Shown in pieces: positions 28,092 to 36,915 of a DNA stretch of 64,000 bases. Made by a program: the position numbers and the translations under genes. This DNA is from LMUY01 sp965199165 (GTDB lineage: Bacteria > Pseudomonadota > Alphaproteobacteria > Acetobacterales > Acetobacteraceae), in the NCBI GenBank assembly GCA_965199165.1, contig OZ240681.1, positions 1,798,001 to 1,862,000 of the forward strand, read 5' to 3'. The notes under the pieces are model-generated. The model made no database searches. It was not told where the DNA came from and was given only the letters and a program-made list of their open reading frames with translations. Every line of letters begins with the position of its first letter. Position 1 is the first letter of the stretch.

Positions 28092-29550
28092 GAGCTTGTG
28101 TTCGTAAGTTAGTTGTCGCCGGATGGGTGATTGGTTGCGGTGGCTGACAGGTGTCGGTGAGTTGCTGTCATGGTGCGGCCTTTGCGAGCTTAAGGAGGTT
28201 GTGTGCGGTGCAAATCATGGCCCACTCGCCTCTAACCTTGGTCAATCCGCGCAGCAGGAATTGTCTGAACCCTCTAGCCTGCTTGATTTGGCCGAACACC
28301 GGCTCGACCACCTGCTTGCGCAGCCGGTAGCGGCTACGGTGCCCGGCTCGTTTCAGGGTGGCCGCCATCGCTGCCATCAGGGGCTGCTGCGGCTTGGGAG
28401 GCGCTTTGCCTTCGGCCGAGCGTGGTCGCGGGGGCGCCACGTAGGCGCGGACCCGGCGCTCGGCCATGGCGGCCAAGTTGGCCTCGCTGGCGAAGCCGGT
28501 GTCAGCCGACACCTCGGCCGGCTTGCGGCCCAGGTTCGTGCCTATGGCATCGACCAGCGGCACCAGCCCGCCCACTTCGGCCCCGCTGGTGACCAGGCGG
28601 TGCGAGACGATCACCTGGCTGGCCGCGTCTACGGCGGCCTGCGCGTTGTAGCCGGCGATGAACCCGTCACGTGTCGGCAGGATACGGCTGTCGCCATCGG
28701 TGAAGTTGCGCTGGGCTCGATCCGGCGGGCCGCCATCCGGTGCACGGTTCGGCCGGCCGCTCTTCTGCATGCCGGACGACGGGCCCGGCCCGTCCGGATC
28801 GATATCGCAGGGCGCGGCGGCGGCTTCCGCCTCCAGCGTGGCGCGCGCGGCCCGGATGCGCGCCAGGCGTTGCTGCTTGTCGGCCACCCAGGCCGGCATC
28901 TCGTCGCCACGCCGGTCGGCGCCGTGCTCGGCGTCCTCGTCCGCGTCGGTGCGCTCGGCCTGGCCCAGCCAGCCGGCCACCTCGGCGGCCAGCCGGGTCT
29001 CGGCCTGCTTCATGCGGCCGTAGCTCATCGCTTTGTGGCGCGATGCGTTGGCCTTCAGCTTGGTGCCGTCGATGGCGACGTGGCCGAGCTTGACCAGCCC
29101 CGCCGCCCGGCACAGCAGCAGCACCTGCACGAACAGGCCCTGCAAAGCGGCCAAATGGCGGCGGCGGAACTCGCTGATGGCGTGGAAGCCGGGCTTGTTC
29201 AGACCGGTGACCGCCATGAAGTCCACCCGCTCCTCGCACGCCCGCGCCAACTGGCGGCTGGAGTAGACGCCGCGGCTGTAGCCATACAGCAGCAGTGCCA
29301 CCATCATGCCGGGGTGATAGGGCGGGTAGCCCCGCTCCTCCTCGTAGGCCGATAGGATGGCCGACAAGTCCAAGCTCTCGCGCACCGTGTCGCGCACGAA
29401 GTGTGCCACGTGCCCCAGCGGCACAAACTCGTGCACCGACGGCGGCAACAGCCAACTCTGGTCAACGTCCCAAGGACGAAAGGTCTTGCTCATGCATCAC
29501 AGTGAATCAGACTTCACCTCGCGTCGGCTAGCGATTACCGACACAGGCTC
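28092..29550 (-). mobile_element. IS1182-family insertion sequence
   Basis: The element is 1459 bp. Left end GAGCTTGTGTTCGTAA (28092-28107) and the reverse complement of the right end, GAGCCTGTGTCGGTAA, match at 13 of 16 positions. Both outer flanks carry CTAG (28088-28091 and 29551-29554), giving a 4-bp target duplication. It encodes one full-length transposase on the minus strand. Intact ends, duplication and open frame suggest recent insertion. It separates the upstream module genes from the DUF2169 adaptor gene. Confidence 0.9.
28168..29493 (-). CDS. IS1182-family transposase (DDE)
   Basis: The 441-residue product has the IS1182 layout: an N-terminal region with GYPPYHPGMMVALLLYGY, then AIDGTKLKANAS carrying the first catalytic Asp, SADTGFASEANL carrying the second, and RLRKQVVEPVFGQIKQARGF carrying the catalytic Glu. 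All three acidic residues are present and no frameshift is seen, so it is probably active. It is transcribed opposite to the flanking module genes. Confidence 0.93.
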   Translation of the reverse strand: MSKTFRPWDVDQSWLLPPSVHEFVPLGHVAHFVRDTVRESLDLSAILSAYEEERGYPPYHPGMMVALLLYGYSRGVYSSRQLARACEERVDFMAVTGLNKPGFHAISEFRRRHLAALQGLFVQVLLLCRAAGLVKLGHVAIDGTKLKANASRHKAMSYGRMKQAETRLAAEVAGWLGQAERTDADEDAEHGADRRGDEMPAWVADKQQRLARIRAARATLEAEAAAAPCDIDPDGPGPSSGMQKSGRPNRAPDGGPPDRAQRNFTDGDSRILPTRDGFIAGYNAQAAVDAASQVIVSHRLVTSGAEVGGLVPLVDAIGTNLGRKPAEVSADTGFASEANLAAMAERRVRAYVAPPRPRSAEGKAPPKPQQPLMAAMAATLKRAGHRSRYRLRKQVVEPVFGQIKQARGFRQFLLRGLTKVRGEWAMICTAHNLLKLAKAAP

Positions 29551-29552
29551 CT

Positions 29553-29657
29553 AGTGGTCCGATGCTGATGGGCGCTTCAGGTCGGCAGCTGAATCGGCCC
29601 ACCACATCAAGCTGGTGCTCCGACACATGCTGCACCTTTCAATTGAGCCAGAGCACT
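29553..29657 (-). repeat. 105-bp structured repeat, copy A (MITE-like)
   Basis: Read on the minus strand, this 105-bp segment matches copy B at 37820-37924 at about 93 of 105 positions without gaps. Ends are imperfect inverted repeats (AGTGCTCTGR against AGTGGTCCGA). Each copy can form a stem between GTGCTCTGRC and GTCRGAGCAC, kept by wobble pairs in this copy. No coding capacity is seen. It begins at the IS1182 right flank and ends 2 bases before the DUF2169 gene start codon. It looks like a miniature transposable element, but no cognate transposase is in the window. Confidence 0.75.
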
Positions 29658-29659
29658 AG

Positions 29660-32602
29660 ATGGTCACGCTGAAGCCGCGCACGCTGGGCGTGGTCACCAA
29701 GGTGCTTGCCGGCTCGGGCGGCCGGTCCTTCTCCGTGGCGGCACTCGGCTTCTTCGACCTCCTCGACCCGGCGGCCTGGCTGCCCGACAGCGCGATGTGG
29801 GGCTTTGCGGCGGCCAACCTGCCGCGGGGCACGCCGTTGGACCTCGGGTTGCCGAAGGTCCGTGGCGAGGTGCTGGTCTACGGCAGCGCCGTGCCGGCCG
29901 GCGGCGAGGCGGCGACCGCGACCGTCGTGGAGGTCGCGGTCGCCGGGATCCGCAAGCAAGCCACCGTCCGCGGCGACCGTGCCTGGGCGCTGACCGCCCT
30001 CGGGCTGCGGACGACCGAGCCACGCCCGTTCACCGCCATGCCGCTCGACTGGTCGCATGCCTTCGGCGGCGTCGGCTTCGGCGCCAATCCCGTGGGCAAG
30101 GGGTTCGACGCCGAGCGTCTGGTGCGAGCAGGCCGACTCGCCGAACTCCCCAACGTCGAGGCGCCTGGGCAGCCGGTCGCCACCGCCGCCGACCGGCCGG
30201 AGCCCTGGGGGTTCGGCGCGCTCGATCCAAGCTGGTCGGCGCGCGCCGGCAAGCTCGGGCGGAGCGGCAGCCGTTTCACCCTGGAGGGCGGCGACCCGAC
30301 CGTCAGCAACGCCGCGCCACCCGACCAATGGCTGCCGGGCTGGTTTGCCGGCGACGAAGCGTTCGGCGTGTCCGGCATGCATGCCGACCATCCCCGCCTG
30401 CGCGGGACGCTGCCGGGGCTGCGCGCGCGCTGCTTCGTCCAACAGGCGGACGCTCCTCTGGCGGAGCTGCGGCTGCGGTTGGAGACGGTCGTGCTGTTCC
30501 CCACCGCGCTGCGCGGGGTGGTGATCTTTCGCGGCACCCTGCCGGTCGCCGGCGTGGAGGCGGAGGACGTGCACGCGGTCCTCTACGCGTACGAACGCAT
30601 GGGTGACCCCCTTCGCCCGCACGAGCACTATGCCGCGGCATTCCGTCGCCGCATGGAGGGGGAGGACAAGGCGCTGCACGCGCTGTCCGACCGCGACCTG
30701 GTGCCGGAGGTCACCGCGGAGGCGGCGACCGCCCGGCACGCCGCCCGGGCCGGGCACGAGGCTGCCGAGCTGGAGGCAAGGCGGGCACGCATGGCACGCG
30801 CCACCCACGCGGCGCTCGGCGCCATGGGCGCGCGCCTGCGCCCGGGTTTCGAGATGCCGGAACCCAAGCCGCTCGGATTGCCCGTGCTGCTGCCCGGCGA
30901 GAGCGCGAGGGGCGAGGCGGACATCGCGGGCTTGGCCCTGGCCTCCCGCCATGGCCTGGCCGGGGAGCGGGCCCGGCACGAGGCCGCTGGCGCCCGGGCC
31001 CGCAGCCGGCTGGCAGAGCTGGAGAACCAGCCGCCGCCGGCCGGCGACGGCACGGCCGCCATGCGGAGCGAGCGCGATGCCACCCTGGCGAAGGCCGAGG
31101 CACAGGCGGCCAAGCTGGGGCCGCACGTCCATGGCAAGGTGCGCGGTGCGATCGGGCGCGCCCTGCGGGACGATCCGCCGGCGTCCGGATCGGACCGCGA
31201 CCCGACGGAGGAACTGCGGGCGGCCGGCGACCGGTTGCGCCGCACCGCCGCCACCCTGCGGCCGTCCGACCAGCGTGCCGCGGCACATGCCGCAACCACG
31301 ATCGACCGCGCCCTCGTTCAACCGCCGCCAGCCGGCGCAGGGGCGCCAGAGCCTGGGGTGGCCGCCGTTCACGCCGCGGTCGCCCGCGCTGGACCCGCCA
31401 TGCCGGCGGCAGCGCGGCAGCAGGCGCAGGCCAAGCTGGCGGCCCTTCCCGAACAGCCCCACCCCGCGGAGCCTGGGCAGAGCCCGGTCATTTGGGACAG
31501 CCGGCCAGCCAAGCCGCCGCCGGGGCCGGACGCCTTGGATGCCGCCAAGCACGCCCGGGCCGCGGCGTTCGGCAAGCAGCGGCTGCACAGCCCCAAGGCG
31601 CTTGCCCCCGTCGCCCCGCTCTCCCCTGCCGCCGTCGAACGCTGCCGTGCCGCGGCCGCCGGGCGGGAGGGCCTCGCCGGCTACGACTTCGCCGGTGCGG
31701 ACCTGCGCGGGCTCAGCCTTGCCGGGCTCGACCTCGCGGGCGCGATGTTCGAGCGCGCGGACCTCGCGGGCGTCGATTTCTCGGGCTCACGACTGGCCGG
31801 CGCGGTGTTCACCGAGGCGCGGCTGGAGACGGCTTCGTTCGAGGGCGCCGACCTGACCGAGGCCAATCTCTGCGAGGCCGCCGCTGGAGGCGCCCGCTTC
31901 GATGGCGCCCTGCTCGCCCGCGCCAAGCTCGTCGACGCCACCTTGGAGGAGGCCGTGCTCGACGGGGCGGCCTTCGAGGCCAACATCCTGATGGGGGCCA
32001 AGCTCGCCCGTGCCTCCGCCCGGCAGACGCGCTGGCTGCAATGCGTGTTCAACCGGACGGACCTGGCCGGCGCCGACTTCAGCGGCGCCGACCTCGAGCG
32101 CTGCGTGTTCACGCGCTGCACCATGCCCGGCATGATCGCGGTCGGTGCCCGCCTGTTCCGCACCGGCATCACCGCGTGCGAGGCCGATGGCATCGATCTT
32201 TCCCGCGCCACGATTGCCCGCCTGTCCGCGTCGCGTTCGGCGATGACGGGGATGGTCGCGCGCGAGGTCGCCGGGTGGCGCGCCGTCTGGACCCGGAGCA
32301 AGCTGGACGGCGCCGACCTGACCCGGGCCGACCTGCGCGAGGCGTTCATCGGCGATTGCACCGCCCAGGGCGCCTCGCTCTACCGGGCGGACCTGACGCG
32401 CGCCTTTCTCTCGGGCACCGACTTCACCGATACCGACTTCGCGGAGGCCAACCTGACGGAGGCCACGCTGCGCCGCGCGGTGCTGGACTGGGCCGAGCTG
32501 CGCCACGCCTGCCTGCACGGCATCCGCGCCGAGGGCACGAGCTGGCGCATGGCCGACCTGACCGGCGCCAACCTGCGCAAGACGCCGTTTGCCGCGCGGT
32601 GA
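29660..32602 (+). CDS. DUF2169 T6SS adaptor fused to pentapeptide repeats
   Basis: The 980-residue product starts with a DUF2169 domain (about 1-300), including SHAFGGVGFGANPVGKGF and WLPGWFAGDEAFGVSG. An Ala/Arg-rich helical region follows (about 330-660), then pentapeptide repeats from about residue 674 to the end, of the A(D/N)LxG type. DUF2169 proteins are known T6SS adaptors that help load cargo onto PAAR or DUF4150 tips, for example for Tde2 in Agrobacterium. The repeat tail forms a right-handed beta-helix in known structures and may scaffold cargo. The start codon follows repeat copy A by 2 bases and has no clear Shine-Dalgarno sequence. Confidence 0.82.
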   Translation: MVTLKPRTLGVVTKVLAGSGGRSFSVAALGFFDLLDPAAWLPDSAMWGFAAANLPRGTPLDLGLPKVRGEVLVYGSAVPAGGEAATATVVEVAVAGIRKQATVRGDRAWALTALGLRTTEPRPFTAMPLDWSHAFGGVGFGANPVGKGFDAERLVRAGRLAELPNVEAPGQPVATAADRPEPWGFGALDPSWSARAGKLGRSGSRFTLEGGDPTVSNAAPPDQWLPGWFAGDEAFGVSGMHADHPRLRGTLPGLRARCFVQQADAPLAELRLRLETVVLFPTALRGVVIFRGTLPVAGVEAEDVHAVLYAYERMGDPLRPHEHYAAAFRRRMEGEDKALHALSDRDLVPEVTAEAATARHAARAGHEAAELEARRARMARATHAALGAMGARLRPGFEMPEPKPLGLPVLLPGESARGEADIAGLALASRHGLAGERARHEAAGARARSRLAELENQPPPAGDGTAAMRSERDATLAKAEAQAAKLGPHVHGKVRGAIGRALRDDPPASGSDRDPTEELRAAGDRLRRTAATLRPSDQRAAAHAATTIDRALVQPPPAGAGAPEPGVAAVHAAVARAGPAMPAAARQQAQAKLAALPEQPHPAEPGQSPVIWDSRPAKPPPGPDALDAAKHARAAAFGKQRLHSPKALAPVAPLSPAAVERCRAAAAGREGLAGYDFAGADLRGLSLAGLDLAGAMFERADLAGVDFSGSRLAGAVFTEARLETASFEGADLTEANLCEAAAGGARFDGALLARAKLVDATLEEAVLDGAAFEANILMGAKLARASARQTRWLQCVFNRTDLAGADFSGADLERCVFTRCTMPGMIAVGARLFRTGITACEADGIDLSRATIARLSASRSAMTGMVAREVAGWRAVWTRSKLDGADLTRADLREAFIGDCTAQGASLYRADLTRAFLSGTDFTDTDFAEANLTEATLRRAVLDWAELRHACLHGIRAEGTSWRMADLTGANLRKTPFAAR

Positions 32603-33678
32603 CGGGCGGGGCCGACACGGCGAGGCTGCTGGACATGGCGGCGCATCGCGAGCCGATGGTCGGCTTGTCCGTGGTCGGAGCTGCCCTGCGCGACGTGTCG
32701 TTCCGCAACGCCACGTTCCAGTCCGTCGACTTCACGGGCTGCGACCTGCGCGGCGCCCGCTTCGAACAATGCGTCCTGCAGGACTGCATCCTGGACGGCG
32801 CGGTGCTCGAGGGCGCCGCCATGCGGGCCACGCAGATCATCGGCGGCGCGGCGACCGGCGCTTCGTTCGCAGCCTGCCGCATCGCCGAGGGCGCATGGCT
32901 GTCGTTCGATGCCGGCAGATCCAACCTCGCCGGAGCGCGGCTGGAACGGTTGAGCATCACGAAAGGCTCGCTCGCCGGTGCGAGCCTCCTGGGCGCCGAA
33001 CTGGTGCGCGTCGTGGTCGGCGGGACGGCGCTCGAAGGGCTGGACCTGTCGGGTGCCCTCCTGCAAACGGCCGCGATCCGCGATGCCGACATGCGCCGCC
33101 TCAGGCTGGAGGGGACGCGGTTCGACACGGTCATGCTGACCGGTGCGGTGTTCGACGGCATGGACCTGGCAGGCTGGAACTTAGGCCTGTCCAACCTCAG
33201 GGGCGCGAGCTTCCGCGGCTGCGACCTGTCCGGCGCCAAGCTCGACCGCAGCGTGCTGGCGGATGCCGACTTCACGGACGCGCGGCTGGACCGGGCAGGA
33301 TTGTCCTACGCCCTGTGCACGGGCGCCCAGGCACCTGGCGCCCGGCTGCGTCACGCGCAGGCATCCTTCTGCAACTGGTCCGGCGCGCGGCTGGACCGCG
33401 CCGACTTCAGCGGAGCCACCCTGCTGCGCGCCACCTTCGCCGGCACGCAGCTGGCCGGGGTGCGATTCGCCGGCGCCGACCTCCGGTATGCCGATTTCAG
33501 CGCCGCAACCGCGAACGGCTGCGATTTCACCGGCGCGCAGCTGGACTGGGCCACGCTGCACCGCTTCACCGCGGTCGCCAGCCTCATGGACGTCGCTTCC
33601 AGACGTCACGCGCGGGACACGGAACCACACGCGGCCGTGGCCCAGCTCTACAAGCCGAACCGCCAGGCCCGGGATTGA
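32599..33678 (+). CDS. Pentapeptide-repeat protein
   Basis: The 359-residue product is almost entirely pentapeptide repeats (about residues 30-320), for example FTGCDLRGARFEQCVLQDC, ending in a short polar tail. It starts with GTG overlapping the DUF2169-fusion stop (GTGA), so the two are translated together and probably form a complex. It resembles the tail of its neighbour, suggesting duplication followed by splitting. No enzymatic motif is seen. It could be a structural partner, a cargo or a protective DNA-mimic; none can be preferred. Confidence 0.75.
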   Translation: MTGGADTARLLDMAAHREPMVGLSVVGAALRDVSFRNATFQSVDFTGCDLRGARFEQCVLQDCILDGAVLEGAAMRATQIIGGAATGASFAACRIAEGAWLSFDAGRSNLAGARLERLSITKGSLAGASLLGAELVRVVVGGTALEGLDLSGALLQTAAIRDADMRRLRLEGTRFDTVMLTGAVFDGMDLAGWNLGLSNLRGASFRGCDLSGAKLDRSVLADADFTDARLDRAGLSYALCTGAQAPGARLRHAQASFCNWSGARLDRADFSGATLLRATFAGTQLAGVRFAGADLRYADFSAATANGCDFTGAQLDWATLHRFTAVASLMDVASRRHARDTEPHAAVAQLYKPNRQARD

Positions 33679-33703
33679 TGCAGGTCGGCGCCCGGCGCAG
33701 AGG

Positions 33704-36700
33704 TCAGAAGAAACTGGTCTCCCCGTTCAGGAACGCCGCGATTCCAGCCGCCGTCACGGTGTCGCTGTAGACCTTGACGTCCGCCTCGGTGACTTCCGTC
33801 CTGGTCCCGTTCTGCTCGACCTTGGCGAGTTCCGTGATGTCCCACTTGATCAGCTGCTGATCCCGCTTGACGCCGAGCGTGGTGGTGCTCACGTCGCCGA
33901 TGCGGACATCCTCCTTGGCGCCGAGTAGCATCGAGTCGATGTCGCCCAGCATGGTCGTCGTGACGTCGCCCGTGTAGGTGTTGGTCTGGTCGCCGATGAC
34001 GACCCTGCTGACCAGGCCAGTCTGCGAGACGGCCGTGTCGCCCACGGTGGTCACCTGCACGTCGCCCTCGTATTTGGTCTGCGACACGCCGCAGACCTTC
34101 TTTTTCGCGAAACCCCAGATCGTATCGGTCTTCGCACCGATCGTGAACGAGCTGTTGTAGAGCAACGTCGTTGTGGAAGCGCCCTCCAGGCGGTAGCCCG
34201 ACAAGCCCTGCACGTTCAACTTGTCCTCGCCGGCCATCACAAGCCCGTACTTCGAGCCCAGCGCTATGTCGAAGCTGGAACCGACGACGATCTGCGTCTT
34301 TGTGCCAAGCGTGTAGGATGTGTAGCAGTCGTAATACGTGGTCTTGTAGTCGCCGACATACTGGTTTTCGGACGTCCCGCCGACCAGGTTCCAAGCGTTG
34401 CCGTTGATCTGGGTCCACTGGTTCGCATCGATCTGCGTCGCTCTGCTGCCGGTCACCTCGGTCACGCTGTCGCCGTTGGTCGTCTCCATCCGGTCGCCGA
34501 TGACATATTGCAGCGCGCCTTGCCCATCCGTGTCGATCGGCGGGATCTGCGACGTGGACACGCTTGGCGCCGCCGTCGGCACGGCCACGGTGGGGACCGT
34601 GTCCCCGCTTGCGGCGATGGGTGGCGGCGCGGCAGCCGCGTCGGCCGACGCGGCGCTCGGGGTCGGCGTTGCAGCCCCGGCGGCGCTTGCCAGGGGCTTG
34701 TCGACGGCTGTCTTGGCCGCGATCGGGACAGCCTTCTTGACCGCGAAGTTCTTGGCGACACTCGCGATGCGGGGCGGAAGATACTTCTCCGCCGTTTCGG
34801 AATAGGAGCCTATCCGGAAATACCCGTTGGTCGACGGCTCACTGAGCCGGATGGCGGAGCCCATGTTCATGCCTTCCCCCACCTTGAGGGCGCCCGGCTT
34901 GACGTAGACGCCGCCGGACGGCGCCATCCACGTCTTGATGCCGCCCGATACGAGGCCAGCAGCGGCCCCGACAGCGTCCAGTGCAAGGCCCCGGTCAATC
35001 CTCTGGTCGAAGTCGGCGTTCAGCGCGGCCTGCGAGGGCGCGGCGACAGCGCTGCCGCCCGACTGGCCCGCCGGCACGGCGGCCGTCTGCGTACCCGCGG
35101 CCGGAGCAGCCGGTTGGTTCCCTGCCCCGCTACTCGGCGTGGCCGGCGTCGAACTCCTGCCGCTGCCGCTGGCAGACGCCGTCTGCCCCGTGCCCGGGCC
35201 GTCCTGGATCTCCAGATAGGCGCCGGAGGAAGTGACGATGCGGTTGCCCGTGCTGGCCTGGTTGTTGGCCACGATCAGGCTCGCCGCATCCGGTACCGCG
35301 CCGATGATGATCGGCCGGTCCGGGTCGCCGTCGATGTGGGCGAGCAGTACCTCCGTCCCCTTCAGCAAGGGGAAGTGCATACCCGTGTTCAGCCCGGCAT
35401 AAGGCTCCGCCTTGCGGATGTACTGCGACGCCTGCATCGCCGGGTAGCCGCCGAGATCGAACTGGAGCAGGACCTTGTAGCGACCGAGCTCGTCGAGTTC
35501 GGCCCGCGAGCCGTCCCCCGCACCATCGACGCGGCCGGTCATCAACCCGCAGATCTTGGGGCGCCGCGTCGTCCGCTCCGGCCGGAACGGCGTGCCCGCG
35601 GGGATCGCGGTGAAGCTGTTCTCGTAGCCCGGCGCGCCTGACGCCATCCGCCCGCCCAGCGTCGCCACGCCGTAGACCGGCTGCGATCCCTCGTGCCGCA
35701 CCGAGATCAGCAGGTACTCGCCGTTGAACGACGGGCGGTAATGTTGCGTCAGATGGAAGCAGTGCCCGGCCACGAACCGCGTGCAGTCGCTCTTGCCGTG
35801 ATAGACGAGCTTGCGGCACAGCTTCTCCTCGGCCCGGACCTGGGCCAGGATCGTGCCTTCCGCCGGGGTGCGGAAATGGTCGTCGTACTCGTTGACCCAG
35901 CCGAAGCCGAGCGTGTCGACGGCCTGCTGGGACAGCAGATTGACCGTCGGCGCGCGGTAGTTGTAGTCCCGCAGCACCACCTGCGCCGCGATCTGGCGCG
36001 AGCGAAGTCCGAAGCTGCTGACGGAATTGGTTCCAGCACTCGTCTTCACCGAAGCCCCGGCGTAGCGGATGGCGGTGGTCCCCGCGATGGCGGAGAAATT
36101 GACGTTGCTGTCCCCGAACACGACCCGGTCGACCCCCGTCGAGTGATCGAAGTAGAAGAACAGGCCCCAGTGCTCGCCCAGCCGGCAGACGAAGTCGTGG
36201 TCCGTCTCGTCGTACTGCACGACGTAGTCGCGCGTGGGATAGGTCTTGGTCGCCCTGATCTCGAAATCGGTCTGCGCCAGGTTCAACGTGCCGTGGCGCG
36301 CCGGGCCGGCCTGGCGGGTCGCGGTGCCGAGATGGGTGGAGAGGATCGCCGTCACGTCGACGGGCGAGATGGTGCCGAAGATCTGGTTCTGCTTGCTGAG
36401 CTTGAGCCGGGCGAAACGCGGCTCCAGCACCGCCCGGTAGAGGTAGGTGCCGGGCGTCGTCTCCTCGAGCTGTTCGAACTGGGTGACGATCCCGTGGGTC
36501 GGCCGGCTGACCCCATCCTTGTCGATGGTGAGGGAGGCCGCCTCGCCCACCAGCTCGGCCAGGTCGAGCGACGGGTCCGTCGCGGCGAGCGTCAGCTCGA
36601 ACTGGAAGCAGCGCGAAATCCATTCCTCGCCCACGAAATGGACGACCTGGAAGGTGTTGCGGGGCAGTGCGGCGACGGTGAACGAAAAGGTGGTGCTGAT

Positions 36701-36712
36701 GACCTGCGACAC
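33704..36712 (-). CDS. tssI: T6SS spike protein VgrG (TssI) with large internal insertion
   Basis: The 1002-residue product has a gp27/gp44-like region (1-380) and a gp5 OB-fold region (about 385-480) with GRYKVLLQFDLGG and KGTEVLLAHIDGDPDRP. A low-complexity Gly/Ala/Pro/Ser insertion with a glycine-zipper-like AVGAAAGLVSGGI (near 580) spans about 505-735. A C-terminal beta-helix rich in GD and TTT repeats (about 738-945) follows. VgrG trimers cap the Hcp tube and carry the tip protein. The start is GTG with GAGG upstream. No known toxin domain is fused at the end. The insertion is not part of the usual VgrG. Confidence 0.92.
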   Translation of the reverse strand: MSQVISTTFSFTVAALPRNTFQVVHFVGEEWISRCFQFELTLAATDPSLDLAELVGEAASLTIDKDGVSRPTHGIVTQFEQLEETTPGTYLYRAVLEPRFARLKLSKQNQIFGTISPVDVTAILSTHLGTATRQAGPARHGTLNLAQTDFEIRATKTYPTRDYVVQYDETDHDFVCRLGEHWGLFFYFDHSTGVDRVVFGDSNVNFSAIAGTTAIRYAGASVKTSAGTNSVSSFGLRSRQIAAQVVLRDYNYRAPTVNLLSQQAVDTLGFGWVNEYDDHFRTPAEGTILAQVRAEEKLCRKLVYHGKSDCTRFVAGHCFHLTQHYRPSFNGEYLLISVRHEGSQPVYGVATLGGRMASGAPGYENSFTAIPAGTPFRPERTTRRPKICGLMTGRVDGAGDGSRAELDELGRYKVLLQFDLGGYPAMQASQYIRKAEPYAGLNTGMHFPLLKGTEVLLAHIDGDPDRPIIIGAVPDAASLIVANNQASTGNRIVTSSGAYLEIQDGPGTGQTASASGSGRSSTPATPSSGAGNQPAAPAAGTQTAAVPAGQSGGSAVAAPSQAALNADFDQRIDRGLALDAVGAAAGLVSGGIKTWMAPSGGVYVKPGALKVGEGMNMGSAIRLSEPSTNGYFRIGSYSETAEKYLPPRIASVAKNFAVKKAVPIAAKTAVDKPLASAAGAATPTPSAASADAAAAPPPIAASGDTVPTVAVPTAAPSVSTSQIPPIDTDGQGALQYVIGDRMETTNGDSVTEVTGSRATQIDANQWTQINGNAWNLVGGTSENQYVGDYKTTYYDCYTSYTLGTKTQIVVGSSFDIALGSKYGLVMAGEDKLNVQGLSGYRLEGASTTTLLYNSSFTIGAKTDTIWGFAKKKVCGVSQTKYEGDVQVTTVGDTAVSQTGLVSRVVIGDQTNTYTGDVTTTMLGDIDSMLLGAKEDVRIGDVSTTTLGVKRDQQLIKWDITELAKVEQNGTRTEVTEADVKVYSDTVTAAGIAAFLNGETSFF

Positions 36713-36915
36713 GGCGACCTCGCTGGCGGAAGCGACGCCTCACCCTAGGTCAGGATGCCGCCGCGCTTCAATCGGGCGCGAGCCGCCTGGGGCCCGCGCC
36801 GCGCGCCTGGCCAGAGTGGGCGCGGTATCCTTCCGCGCCGACAGGGCCTTGCATCGTGTTGGAACCAACGGGGGCAAGCCAGGCTTGTTGGCGTCCGCAG
36901 CCAAGGAGGACCGCC

